Shown: positions 8,725-17,356 of the stretch, piece by piece | Numbering within the stretch: position 1 is the stretch's first letter | How the letters are laid out: every line of letters begins with the position of its first letter | NCBI GenBank assembly: GCA_004557825.1 | Contig: SFFL01000003.1 | Span: 124,001-188,000, forward strand | Direction: 5' to 3' | Origin: Bacteroidales bacterium | Lineage (GTDB): Bacteria; Bacteroidota; Bacteroidia; Bacteroidales; Muribaculaceae | DNA: 64,000 nt | Program-made: the position numbers and the translations under genes | The notes under the pieces: generated by a model | What the model was told of the DNA's origin: nothing | The model's database searches: none | What the model saw: the letters and a program-made list of their open reading frames with translations, nothing else

Positions 8725-10404
8725 ATGGATTTCTTTGACTTTAGCATCTTGTGTCCCGGCAATACGTCGCTGGCGTCTACACTGATGCTTATGTCGTTTG
8801 TGATTGCCGTGGGCATCTTTATCGGTAAACTCAAGGTTGCCGGAGTGTCGCTCGGTGTCACGTTCGTGCTGTTTGTGGGTATTCTGATGGGACATTTCGG
8901 CTACACGGTCGACCCCGAAGTGCTTAAGTTTATCCGCGAGTTCGGCCTGATACTCTTTATCTTCGCCATCGGTCTGCAGGTAGGTCCGGCCTTCTTCGCC
9001 TCCTTCAAGGAGGGCGGCATAAGGCTGAATATGCTGGCTGTGCTTGCCATTGTGCTCAACGTGGCTATCACGGTGGCCATCTACTTTATCGACGGCCATA
9101 CCTCGATGACTGCCCTGGTGGGTGTTATGTCGGGCGCAGTGACCAATACCCCCGGTCTGGCAGCCGCGCAGCAGTCGCTCTCCGGCACTCCCGAAGCTGT
9201 GGCTGAGGCCGTCAACACTATGTCGATGGGTTATGCCGCCGCATATCCCCTCGGTGTGCTCGGTATCATCGCTTCCATTCTGCTGGTGAAATTCATCTTC
9301 CGCGTGAATGTCAACGATGAAATCAAGAAGATGAATCAGGAGGCCGAGGATGCCACCGCCAAGCCTTATCTGGCGTCAATCGAGGTGACCAACTCGCTGA
9401 TCAACGGCAAGACCCTTCTGCAGCTCCATTCTATCATCCATACAGAATTTGTGGTGAGCCGACTTATGCAGCAGGACGGCACGGTGACTGTGCCGAAATC
9501 CTCCACTCAGCTGCGTGTGGGCGACCGCCTCTACGTGGTTATGACCCCGGGCGACCTTGAGGCGTTTACTTCGGTAATCGGCCCTGAGGTGGAGATGGAC
9601 GATTCACACTGGGAGGAAGTGTCGCCGGCTACGGTGGTTTCCCGCCGAATCGTCATCACCCGCAGCGAATACAATGGCAAGTCGCTGGCCGACTTGCGTC
9701 TGCATAAAGGTTACAACCTCAACTGCACCCGCGTGAACCGCGCCGGTGTGGACCTGCTGGCCACTCCCGGTTTCCGCCTGCAGATGGGCGACCGCATCAC
9801 TGTGGTTGGCGACCTGAACGACATCGACCGCCTCGCCGCTAAGCTGGGCAACTCGATGAAGCGTCTCAACAATCCTAACCTCATCACCATCTTCGTGGGT
9901 ATCCTGTTCGGTATCATCGTCGGCTCCATCAATGTGGGCTTCGGCATGAAGCTCGGCTTGGCCGGCGGCCCGCTGGTTGTGGCTATCTTCCTGAGCCGCT
10001 TCGGCTACCGCTTCAAGCTCGTCACCTACACCTCTTCCTCGGCATCGCTGATGCTTCGCGAGCTGGGTATCTGTATGTTCCTTGCCGCCGTCGGTATCGG
10101 CGCCGGCGCCAACTTCGCCGAGACGGTGTTCAACCAGACCGGTATGTGGTGGGTAATCTGGGGCTTCATCATCACGTTCGTACCGCTGATGGTGGTAGGT
10201 TGCATCGCCCGTGGCATCTACAAGATCAATTACCTCACGGTGATGGGTATGATGTCGGGTGGCTACACCGATCCCCCGGCTCTGGCCTACGCCAACAATT
10301 CCACCGCCTCCGACGCTCCTGCCGTGGCCTATTCAACCGTCTACCCGTTGACAATGTTCCTGCGAGTGGTGGCGGCTCAGGCGCTGATTCTCTGTTTTGT
10401 ATAA
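8725..10404 (+). CDS. AspT/YidE-family transporter with two RCK_C (TrkA-C) domains
   Basis: A 559-residue inner-membrane protein of the aspartate-alanine exchanger superfamily. Five to six membrane segments fill residues 1-195, including the duplicated-motif regions GAVTNTPGLAAAQQSL and later GYTDPPALAYANN. A cytoplasmic part (about 205-370) holds two TrkA-C-like ligand-binding domains, each with a GD(R)L/I-V motif. The rest is a second membrane block. The substrate cannot be told from sequence; relatives exchange amino acids or dicarboxylates. The ATG at 8725 is preferred over the in-frame TTG at 8719. Confidence 0.85.
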   Translation: MDFFDFSILCPGNTSLASTLMLMSFVIAVGIFIGKLKVAGVSLGVTFVLFVGILMGHFGYTVDPEVLKFIREFGLILFIFAIGLQVGPAFFASFKEGGIRLNMLAVLAIVLNVAITVAIYFIDGHTSMTALVGVMSGAVTNTPGLAAAQQSLSGTPEAVAEAVNTMSMGYAAAYPLGVLGIIASILLVKFIFRVNVNDEIKKMNQEAEDATAKPYLASIEVTNSLINGKTLLQLHSIIHTEFVVSRLMQQDGTVTVPKSSTQLRVGDRLYVVMTPGDLEAFTSVIGPEVEMDDSHWEEVSPATVVSRRIVITRSEYNGKSLADLRLHKGYNLNCTRVNRAGVDLLATPGFRLQMGDRITVVGDLNDIDRLAAKLGNSMKRLNNPNLITIFVGILFGIIVGSINVGFGMKLGLAGGPLVVAIFLSRFGYRFKLVTYTSSSASLMLRELGICMFLAAVGIGAGANFAETVFNQTGMWWVIWGFIITFVPLMVVGCIARGIYKINYLTVMGMMSGGYTDPPALAYANNSTASDAPAVAYSTVYPLTMFLRVVAAQALILCFV

Positions 10405-10454
10405 CTCTCTGACTTCAATGCCGTACATCCGGTCAATATCATCCCCTGCTCTCC

Positions 10455-12281
10455 ATGAATGAATTCCTGCAAATACTGAAGCGCTTCGTACCGCCATACA
10501 AGAAATATCTGGCTCTCAATATTTTCTTCAATATCCTGGCGGCATTCCTTACGCTGTTCTCGTTCGCCATCATCATCCCTATCCTTGAAATGCTCTTCAA
10601 GGTGCGCGAGGCCTCCTACGAATATATGTCGGTGGGCGCTGCTTCGCTTAAAGATGTAGCGGTCAACAACTTCTACTACTACACGCAGGAAGCCATCGAG
10701 AATTGCGGCCCGACAGTTACGCTGGCTATGCTGGCAATTCTGCTGGTGATAATGACCGGCCTGAAGACAGGCACAACCTTCCTGGCATCGTACTTCGTGA
10801 TACCGATGCGCAACGGCATCGTGCGCGACATCCGCAATTATGTGTTCGACAAGATGACGGTGCTCCCCATCTCCTTCTTCACCTCCGAGCGTAAGGGGGA
10901 TGTGATGGCGCGAATGACCGGCGACGTCGGCGAAATCGAAAACTCGATTATGGCGTCGCTGGATATGATGTTCAAGAATCCTATTATGATTCTTGTGTGC
11001 CTCACTATGATGGTGATCATATCCTGGCAGCTCACAATCTTCGTACTGATACTTCTCCCCCTGGCCGGCCTTATTATGGGGCGCGTGGGCAAACGTCTGA
11101 AGCGACAGTCGCTTGAGCAGCAGAGCCAGTGGGGCTTGCTGATGAGCAACATCGAGGAGTGTCTGGGAGGTCTGCGTATCATCAAGGCTTTCAACGCCGA
11201 GGCGAAAGTGCGCACCCGTTTCCATCGCGAGAATCAGCTCTTTTACAAGTTGAGCAACCATATCGCCCGCCGTCAGAGCCTGGCTCACCCGATGAGCGAA
11301 TTTCTCGGCACAATAGCAATCTCCATCGTGCTGTGGTTTGGCGGCGCGCTGATTCTGAGCGGCACATCGTCGCTCGATGCTGCGTCGTTTATCTACTATA
11401 TGGTGATTTTCTATTCCATCATCAACCCGGCCAAAGACCTTTCGAAGGCAATGTATTCCATTCAGAAGGGTCTGGCGTCGATGCAGCGTGTTGATAAAAT
11501 CCTCAATGCCGACAACAATATCCGCGACCCTAAGAACCCGAAGGAAATCTCCAAGCTATCGGGGCATATCCGCTACGAGAATATTGATTTCTCCTATGGC
11601 ACCAACGAGGTGATTCACGATGTGTCGCTCGACATTCCTGCCGGAGCCACTGTGGCGCTTGTGGGGCAGTCGGGTTCGGGTAAATCCACGATGGCCGACC
11701 TGCTGCCGCGTTTCTACGACGTTGACAAGGGTAGAATCACCATCGACGGCGTCGACATCCGCGACCTGAAAGTGCACACACTGCGTTCATTTATGGGCAA
11801 TGTCAACCAGGAGGCGATTCTGTTCAATGATACATTCTTCAATAACATCACCTTCGGCGTGGAAGGCGCCACCCTCGAGGAGGTACGTGCCGCCGCCCGC
11901 GTGGCCAATGCCGACGAATTTATTATGGCGTCGGAACAGGGATATGACACCCCCATCGGCGACCGTGGTTGCCGTCTGTCGGGCGGTCAGCGCCAGCGTG
12001 TCTCCATCGCCCGCGCCATCCTCAAGAACCCGCCGATTCTGATTCTCGATGAAGCCACTTCGGCACTCGACTCCGAGAGCGAAAAACTGGTGCAGGAAGC
12101 GCTCGAACGCCTTATGAAGGGCCGCACCACCCTGGTCATTGCCCACCGCCTCAGCACCATCCGGAATGCCGACCTTATTTGCGTGATGCACGAAGGACGC
12201 ATCGTGGAGCGCGGCACCCACGACGAACTCATCGCCCTTGGCGGCCACTACTCCCACCTCGTCTCCATGCAAAACCTCTGA
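10455..12281 (+). CDS. MsbA-like ABC exporter (fused permease and ATPase)
   Basis: A 608-residue half-transporter that should dimerise in the inner membrane. Six transmembrane helices occupy about residues 20-330. The nucleotide-binding domain has Walker A VGQSGSGKST near 403, signature LSGGQRQRVSIARAI near 510, Walker B ILILDEATSALDSE near 530, and a switch histidine in IAHRLSTIRNAD. The closest functional type is MsbA, the lipid A-core flippase, or another lipid/peptide exporter; the substrate is inferred only. It lies 50 bases after the transporter gene and ends before a strong convergent terminator hairpin. Confidence 0.88.
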   Translation: MNEFLQILKRFVPPYKKYLALNIFFNILAAFLTLFSFAIIIPILEMLFKVREASYEYMSVGAASLKDVAVNNFYYYTQEAIENCGPTVTLAMLAILLVIMTGLKTGTTFLASYFVIPMRNGIVRDIRNYVFDKMTVLPISFFTSERKGDVMARMTGDVGEIENSIMASLDMMFKNPIMILVCLTMMVIISWQLTIFVLILLPLAGLIMGRVGKRLKRQSLEQQSQWGLLMSNIEECLGGLRIIKAFNAEAKVRTRFHRENQLFYKLSNHIARRQSLAHPMSEFLGTIAISIVLWFGGALILSGTSSLDAASFIYYMVIFYSIINPAKDLSKAMYSIQKGLASMQRVDKILNADNNIRDPKNPKEISKLSGHIRYENIDFSYGTNEVIHDVSLDIPAGATVALVGQSGSGKSTMADLLPRFYDVDKGRITIDGVDIRDLKVHTLRSFMGNVNQEAILFNDTFFNNITFGVEGATLEEVRAAARVANADEFIMASEQGYDTPIGDRGCRLSGGQRQRVSIARAILKNPPILILDEATSALDSESEKLVQEALERLMKGRTTLVIAHRLSTIRNADLICVMHEGRIVERGTHDELIALGGHYSHLVSMQNL

Positions 12282-12318
12282 TTCCGCTAAAGGCGCTATA
12301 CGAAGTTGATTAATAATA

Positions 12319-12377
12319 AACAAGCGCCCGTTTCCCAAAAATGAAAAATTTTAAAGTTTGGGAAACGGGCGCTTGTT
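12319..12377. terminator. perfect 21-bp inverted repeat between convergent genes
   Basis: The arms at 12319-12339 and 12357-12377 are exact reverse complements (AACAAGCGCCCGTTTCCCAA... and its complement), separated by a 17-base A/T-rich loop. It sits between the MsbA-like gene and the convergent dehydrogenase and probably ends both transcripts. U-tracts are not pronounced on either side. Confidence 0.75.
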
Positions 12378-12457
12378 ATGAGGAGGGTTAAGTGGTTGAG
12401 TATGATAGTCGGATAATTGAGTATGATGGCCCAGTGGTTGGGTGTGAGCAGGAGGGG

Positions 12458-13210
12458 TCAGGAGGGCATTTTGCTTTCGTACATACCGCCGCCATTTACG
12501 AAGAGCACCTGTCCGCTGATCCACGCCGAAATGGGCGCGGCGAAGAAGAGCACAGCCTGGGCAATGTCGGCTACTTCGCCCAGACGGCGGATAGGGGTGT
12601 GCTTGAGCATCGCTTCCTCAATCTGCTGAGTGAGGATAGAGTTGAGGGCTGCGGTGCGGGTGGCGCCGGGGCCAACATTGTTGATACGCACACCCATCGG
12701 ACCGAGGTCGTAGGCCAGGTTGGCCGCCATAGCGTTGAGGGCAGCCTTGCTGGAGCCGTAGATGCTCATATTCGGTTCCTTGTCGATCGAACTCATCGAA
12801 GTGATGTTGACAATCGAACCGTAACCGGCCTTCTGCATCAGAGGCGCTGCCAGTTTGCTGAGTTGCCAGGGAGCAAACACATTGATGGCGTAGATGCGCC
12901 GCACATAGTCAAGGTCGATTTTGTAAGGATTCTCGCGACCTCCGCCGCCAAGACCGGCATTGTTGACAAGGATATTGATTTTGCCATATTTTGCCACAGT
13001 AGCGTCAATCAGCGCCTTCAGGTCAGGTTCGTTGAGCACATTGCACTCTACGGCAAAGGCGTTGCCGTCCATTTTTGCAATCTCGTCGGCTACAGCCTGC
13101 GCCTTTTGTATGTTTATGTCGCAGACCACGACCGATGCACCCTGATAGGCAAGTATAAGGGCACATCCGCGGCCCATGCCGTCGCCGCCGCCGGTAACCA
13201 CGGCCACCAT
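12458..13210 (-). CDS. SDR-family dehydrogenase resembling 7-alpha-hydroxysteroid dehydrogenase
   Basis: A 250-residue classical short-chain dehydrogenase. It has the NAD(P)-binding TGGGDGMGRG near the N-terminus, NNAG, the catalytic Ser in NITSMSS, and the Tyr/Lys pair in YGSSKAA. The stretch MLKHTPIRRLGEVADIAQAV and the SGQ...GGGMYE end closely resemble E. coli HdhA, suggesting oxidation of the 7-alpha-hydroxyl of bile acids, though FabG-like roles remain possible. The ATG at 13210 leaves a very short N-terminus. The frame stays open upstream to 13288 with a plausible L-x-L-x-G lead-in but no ATG, GTG or TTG, so the true start is uncertain. Confidence 0.8.
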   Translation of the reverse strand: MVAVVTGGGDGMGRGCALILAYQGASVVVCDINIQKAQAVADEIAKMDGNAFAVECNVLNEPDLKALIDATVAKYGKINILVNNAGLGGGGRENPYKIDLDYVRRIYAINVFAPWQLSKLAAPLMQKAGYGSIVNITSMSSIDKEPNMSIYGSSKAALNAMAANLAYDLGPMGVRINNVGPGATRTAALNSILTQQIEEAMLKHTPIRRLGEVADIAQAVLFFAAPISAWISGQVLFVNGGGMYESKMPS

Positions 13211-13371
13211 ACCATGCAGAACCAGCGTCAGCCCGGCGTTGGTGTCAGATTGTTTAGTTGTAGGATTTTCTATTTGGTGGTCACTTAGTTATTCAAATAA
13301 AAAACACGCAGCTCAGGGATAAGGTTTGCTCTGATAGGAGGTATTATAATAGCGGTGCGTAAATATATAGA

Positions 13372-13404
13372 CCGCGCCAAATAGCACTGTGCTATTTGGC
13401 GCGG
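13372..13404 (-). terminator. hairpin terminator after trxA
   Basis: The 15-base arms CCGCGCCAAATAGCA and TGCTATTTGGCGCGG flank a three-base loop. On the minus strand it lies just after the thioredoxin stop and is followed by the A/T-rich TCTATATATTTACG, consistent with an intrinsic terminator. The rest of the 13211-13436 spacer shows nothing else. Confidence 0.75.
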
Positions 13405-13436
13405 CCGTATTGTTGATGTATGTGTGTCGGGGGGGA

Positions 13437-13736
13437 TTATTTGGCGTGCTCGTAGAATTTGCCTTCGAGCATGTCGGCCTGCTGCACACCTACGGTGCGC
13501 CATACCGGTTCGCCATTTTTAAACATAATGAGTGTGGGCACCGACTGCACGCGGAAACGGGCTGCCAGTTCGGCATTCTTATCGATGTCGACTTTAACGA
13601 TAGTGCCGGTGTCGCCGATGCGCTCTTTTACCTGGTCGAGAATAGGCGATTGCATTTTGCAGGGGCCGCACCAGGTGGCGAAGAAGTCGACGAGTGTGGG
13701 CTTTGATGACTTGATGATTTCAAAAAAATCGTTCAT
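13437..13736 (-). CDS. trxA: thioredoxin
   Basis: A 99-residue cytoplasmic thioredoxin with active site ATWCGPCKM (Cys23 and Cys26) and the cis-proline loop VQSVPTLIMFKNGEPV. It reduces protein disulfides using electrons from thioredoxin reductase, which is not in the window. It is monocistronic, with its own promoter (13812-13843) and hairpin terminator (13372-13404). It diverges from the iron alcohol dehydrogenase. Confidence 0.95.
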   Translation of the reverse strand: MNDFFEIIKSSKPTLVDFFATWCGPCKMQSPILDQVKERIGDTGTIVKVDIDKNAELAARFRVQSVPTLIMFKNGEPVWRTVGVQQADMLEGKFYEHAK

Positions 13737-13811
13737 GACTGTATGTGTTTATGTGTATATTATTAATGTGTGTGAAGCGGAACTGTGGCTCCTGCCTGTA
13801 TGATAATAACA

Positions 13812-13843
13812 CAAAGGTAATAAGAATAGTTTAATGCGCCAAA
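13812..13843 (-). promoter_or_regulatory. promoter of trxA
   Basis: On the minus strand TTTG (13843-13840) and TACCTTTG (13819-13812) are exactly 20 bases apart. Transcription should start near 13805, about 70 bases before the ATG. Confidence 0.75.
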
Positions 13844-13856
13844 TATCTTCGGAAGT

Positions 13857-13888
13857 TTTGGCGACTGCGGAAAAATGGTGTATATTTG
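13857..13888 (+). promoter_or_regulatory. promoter of the alcohol dehydrogenase gene
   Basis: TTTG at 13857-13860 and TATATTTG at 13881-13888 are exactly 20 bases apart. It lies back to back with the trxA promoter, only 13 bases away, so a regulator bound between them could act on both. Confidence 0.75.
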
Positions 13889-13947
13889 CATTATCTAACC
13901 GGCTATGATGATATGTCTGTCCGGCTGAAAATACAAATAAGTAAGAT

Positions 13948-15117
13948 ATGGATAATTTCAACTACTATGCGCCTACGAAATATGTGTTCGGGCGCGATAC
14001 AGAGGCGCAGGCCGGACAGCTTACCCGCTGGATGGGGTGCCGGAAGATTCTGCTTGTTCTCGGTGGCGGCAGTGCCCGCTGCAGCGGACTGCTCGACCGC
14101 GTGGCGGCTGCGCTTCAGGCCGAGGGCGTGGAGTATCTGCTCTTGGAAGGCATCAAGCCTAATCCTACCGACGACCGTGTGTATGAAGGTATCGACCTGG
14201 GGCGCCGCGAAAAAATTGACGGCCTGCTGGCAGTGGGCGGCGGTTCTGTGATCGATACCGCCAAGGCAATCGCCGCCGGAATCCCGTATGACGGTGATTT
14301 CTGGGACTTCTGGGCCGGAAAGGCTGTGGTGGAGAAGGCGCTCCCCGTGGGAGTGGTGCTCACAATCCCTGCCGCCGGTAGCGAGGGGAGCGGCAACTCG
14401 GTGATAACCCGCCTTGACGGTATGCACAAAATCAGCCTGCGCACCGACTCGGCTCTACGGCCTAAGTTCGCCATACTGAATCCTGCCCTGACCTTTACAC
14501 TTCCTGCTGCGCAGACCGCCGCCGGCATCGCCGATATGATGGCTCATATAATGGAGCGCTATTTCTCGCCCACACAGGAGGTTGAGACTACCGACCGCAT
14601 TGCCGAAGGACTCCTGATGGCCATTATCGAAGAAGCTCCCAAGGTGATGGCTGACCCGGAAAACTATCAGGCTCGGGCCAATATTATGTGGGCCGGAACG
14701 ATGGCGCACAACGGTGTAGCAGGTTGTGGCCGTCGCGAAGACTGGACTTCGCACGGCCTGGAGCATGAGCTTTCGGCGCTCTATGGCGTGACGCACGGAG
14801 CCGGGCTGGCAGTGGTCTTTCCCGCGTGGATGACCTTTATGGCCTCGCATCGCCCGGAAAAAGTGGCGCAGCTCGGCCGCCGGGTGTTTGGCCTCACGGG
14901 CAAGGACGACAGCGCTGTGGCCTTGCAGACCGTCGACTCCCTGCGGGCGTTTTTCGGTAAGCTCGGCCTGCCGCTTACCCTCTCACAGCTTGGCATCGAG
15001 AATCCCGACATCGCGCTGCTTACGGCGAAATTCCACGAGGATAAAGGCACTCCCTTCGGCCCCTATTTCCCCCTGCAGCCGGTGGATACTGCCGCAGTTT
15101 ATCGCCTTATGCTCTGA
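13948..15117 (+). CDS. iron-containing alcohol dehydrogenase (BdhA/YqhD type)
   Basis: A 389-residue cytoplasmic group III alcohol dehydrogenase. The N-terminal nucleotide-binding part has LLVLGGGSARCSG and AVGGGSVIDTAKAIA. The iron ligands are visible in DMMAHIMERYF and in the SHGLEHELSALYGVTHGAGL block. It should reduce aldehydes to alcohols with NAD(P)H during fermentation or aldehyde detoxification; the exact substrate is unknown. It is monocistronic with a perfect promoter at 13857-13888. Confidence 0.92.
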   Translation: MDNFNYYAPTKYVFGRDTEAQAGQLTRWMGCRKILLVLGGGSARCSGLLDRVAAALQAEGVEYLLLEGIKPNPTDDRVYEGIDLGRREKIDGLLAVGGGSVIDTAKAIAAGIPYDGDFWDFWAGKAVVEKALPVGVVLTIPAAGSEGSGNSVITRLDGMHKISLRTDSALRPKFAILNPALTFTLPAAQTAAGIADMMAHIMERYFSPTQEVETTDRIAEGLLMAIIEEAPKVMADPENYQARANIMWAGTMAHNGVAGCGRREDWTSHGLEHELSALYGVTHGAGLAVVFPAWMTFMASHRPEKVAQLGRRVFGLTGKDDSAVALQTVDSLRAFFGKLGLPLTLSQLGIENPDIALLTAKFHEDKGTPFGPYFPLQPVDTAAVYRLML

Positions 15118-15238
15118 TGCAGGGCATCTAATGGGCTGAAAAAACGCCATATAATAGTTAAAAATATATAATATTTGCGATTGAAACGTTAAATTTTGCG
15201 ATTGTTTTCCTGTATCATTGGCTGAAAAGCCGAAGATG

Positions 15239-15270
15239 TTTGGAAAATAGGTGAAAAAGGCGTAACTTTG
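15239..15270 (+). promoter_or_regulatory. promoter of the rimP-nusA-infB operon
   Basis: TTTG at 15239-15242 and TAACTTTG at 15263-15270 are exactly 20 bases apart. The predicted start near 15276 is followed at once by the leader hairpin at 15283-15306. Confidence 0.75.
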
Positions 15271-15282
15271 CATACGGTATTC

Positions 15283-15318
15283 GGAGGAGGCCCAAGGGCT
15301 TCCTCCCTTTCGTTTTGT
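15283..15318 (+). promoter_or_regulatory. terminator-like leader hairpin upstream of rimP
   Basis: GGAGGAGGCCC (15283-15293) can pair with GGGCTTCCTCC (15296-15306), using one G-U pair and a tight CAAG loop. A pyrimidine-rich run CTTTCGTTTTG follows. It begins about seven bases after the predicted transcription start. It resembles an intrinsic terminator placed as an attenuator, but could simply be a stabilising 5' stem. Confidence 0.5.
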
Positions 15319-15347
15319 ATATACTATTTTAAAATAACAGCACCACT

Positions 15348-15815
15348 GTGATAGATAAGAATACAGTTCTCGCAGCCGTGGAGAGCGCAATAGCCGACAC
15401 CGACCTCTTTGTGGTTGACGTGGCAATCACTCCGGCAAAAGAAATATATGTTGATCTCGATGCTCCGCACAGCCTCGACATCGACACCATAGCGGCTCTT
15501 TCCGAGAAGATTGCTTCGGCCTTCCCCGAAGATGAAATCGGCGAATATGACCTCACCGTGGGTTCGGCCGGACTTACCGCTCCCTTCAAGGTGCGCGGCC
15601 AGTGGCTGAAAAATATCGGTAGCGATATCGAGCTATATACTACCGACGGGCGCAAACTTGCCTGTGTGCTCACCGCTGTCGGCGACAACGATTTCACCGT
15701 GGCTTACAGCGTGAAGGAGAAACCGGAAGGCGCCAAACGTCCGCAGCTCGTGGAGAAAACCGAAACTATCCCCTTCGATAAGGTTAAACGCGCCAACTGC
15801 GTGATTTCGTTTTAA
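15348..15815 (+). CDS. rimP: ribosome maturation factor RimP
   Basis: A 155-residue cytoplasmic protein needed for 30S subunit maturation. The two RimP domains are recognisable by VVDVAITPAKEIYVDLD, the GEYDLTVGSAGLTAPF segment (family signature: ...VSSPGLDRPL-like), and the C-terminal Sm-like part with DKVKRANCVISF. It starts with GTG at 15348. Its place directly before nusA and infB is conserved across bacteria. Confidence 0.92.
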   Translation: MIDKNTVLAAVESAIADTDLFVVDVAITPAKEIYVDLDAPHSLDIDTIAALSEKIASAFPEDEIGEYDLTVGSAGLTAPFKVRGQWLKNIGSDIELYTTDGRKLACVLTAVGDNDFTVAYSVKEKPEGAKRPQLVEKTETIPFDKVKRANCVISF

Positions 15816-15850
15816 AAATAAATAAACATAAGATACATCTTTTCCCTACT

Positions 15851-17248
15851 ATGGCTAAGAAAGAGGAATCAATCAACATGGTCGAGAGCTTCGCCGAATT
15901 CAAGGAGCTTAAGAACATCGACAAGACCACTATGATCAGCGTGCTGGAGGAATCATTCCGCAGCGTGCTCGCAAGAATGTTTGGAACCGACGAGAATCTC
16001 GACGTGATTATGAACCCCGACAAGGGCGACGTGCAGATTTTCCAGAATCTCGAAGTGGTGCCCGACGGCGAAGTGACGAACAAGAATCTCCAGATTTCGC
16101 TCTCCGACGCCCGCGCCGACAACGACCCCGAGGTGGAAATCGGCGAGGAGCACACCAAAGAAATCATTTTTGCCGACTTCGGCCGCCGCGCCATCCTCAC
16201 TCTGCGCCAGACTCTCCAGTCGAAGATTCTCGAGCTTCAGAAAGAGGCCATCTACGAGAAATTCAAAGACCTTGAGGGCGAACTTGTCACCGGCGAGGTT
16301 TATCAGACCTGGTCGCGCGAGACCCTCCTGCTCGACGACGACAAGAACGAGCTTCTTCTTCCGAAAAACCAGTCGATTCCCGGCGATTTCTTCCGCAAGG
16401 GTGAAACCGTGCGCGCCGTCATCGCCAATGTCGACAACAACAATAACAACCCCAAAATCACCGTGTCGCGTACGAGCGAAAACTTCCTGCGCCGTCTTTT
16501 CGAGCTGGAAGTTCCTGAAATCCACGACGGCCTGATCAACATCCGCGCCGTGGCCCGCATCCCGGGTGAACGCGCCAAGATTGCCGTCGAGAGCTTCGAC
16601 GACCGTATCGACCCCGTAGGTGCCTGCGTAGGTGTGAAGGGCAGCCGTATTCACGGTATCGTACGCGAGCTGCGCAACGAGAATATCGACGTGATTCCCT
16701 TCACCACCAACCCCTCGCTCTTTATCCAGCGCGCTCTGTCGCCTGCAAAAGTGTCGAGCATCCGTCTTGACCAGGAGGAGAAGAAGGCCGAGGTATTCCT
16801 CAAACCCGACCAGGTGTCGCTGGCTATCGGTAAGCAGGGCCTGAACATCAAGCTGGCATCGATGCTCACCGGCTATGTGATTGACGTTTACCGCGATACA
16901 GAAACCGTTTACGACGAAGATATCTATCTCGACGAATTTAAGGACGAGATTGACGAATGGGTAATCGATGCCCTCAAGGATATGGGTTGCGTCACCGCCA
17001 AGAGCGTGCTCAATACACCCCGCGAAGACCTGGTGCGTCGCGCCGACCTCGAAGAGGAGACCGTAGACAATGTGCTCGAAATCCTTCGTGCTGAATTTGA
17101 GGACGACGAACCTGCCGATGCCGAAGCCGCCGCCCCGGCTGCTGAAGCAGAAGGCGAAGCCTGTGCTGAGGATGGTGCCGAATGTGCCGAAGAGCACCCG
17201 GCTGCCGACATCTCGGCCGTAGCCGACGAGCAGGCCGAAAAGGAGTGA
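15851..17248 (+). CDS. nusA: transcription termination/antitermination factor NusA
   Basis: A 465-residue RNA polymerase-binding protein controlling pausing, termination and antitermination. An N-terminal polymerase-binding domain (1-~125) is followed by an S1 domain (GELVTGEVYQTWSRETLLL), KH domains with GACVGVKGSRIHGIVREL and LAIGKQGLNIKLASML, and a C-terminal helical region. The last ~50 residues are an acidic, alanine-rich tail with two cysteines. It is the second gene of the rimP-nusA-infB operon. Confidence 0.97.
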   Translation: MAKKEESINMVESFAEFKELKNIDKTTMISVLEESFRSVLARMFGTDENLDVIMNPDKGDVQIFQNLEVVPDGEVTNKNLQISLSDARADNDPEVEIGEEHTKEIIFADFGRRAILTLRQTLQSKILELQKEAIYEKFKDLEGELVTGEVYQTWSRETLLLDDDKNELLLPKNQSIPGDFFRKGETVRAVIANVDNNNNNPKITVSRTSENFLRRLFELEVPEIHDGLINIRAVARIPGERAKIAVESFDDRIDPVGACVGVKGSRIHGIVRELRNENIDVIPFTTNPSLFIQRALSPAKVSSIRLDQEEKKAEVFLKPDQVSLAIGKQGLNIKLASMLTGYVIDVYRDTETVYDEDIYLDEFKDEIDEWVIDALKDMGCVTAKSVLNTPREDLVRRADLEEETVDNVLEILRAEFEDDEPADAEAAAPAAEAEGEACAEDGAECAEEHPAADISAVADEQAEKE

Positions 17249-17356
17249 GTCCCGCGCCAGCCTGCCGCAAGGCCGGCGAGGAGTAAGGCTCCCCACTCCG
17301 CCATCGGGCCGCACGGCGACCCACATATCACTACTAAAGAATTTTAAACCCACTCA

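Noticed and set aside
12319..12377. Small RNA gene or mobile-element end
   Set aside because: A single perfect hairpin between convergent genes is better explained as a bidirectional terminator; no second copy is seen in the window.
15953..17353. Long open frame (466 codons) antisense to nusA
   Set aside because: It mirrors the nusA codon pattern, has no family features and no promoter; nusA itself is certain and operonic.
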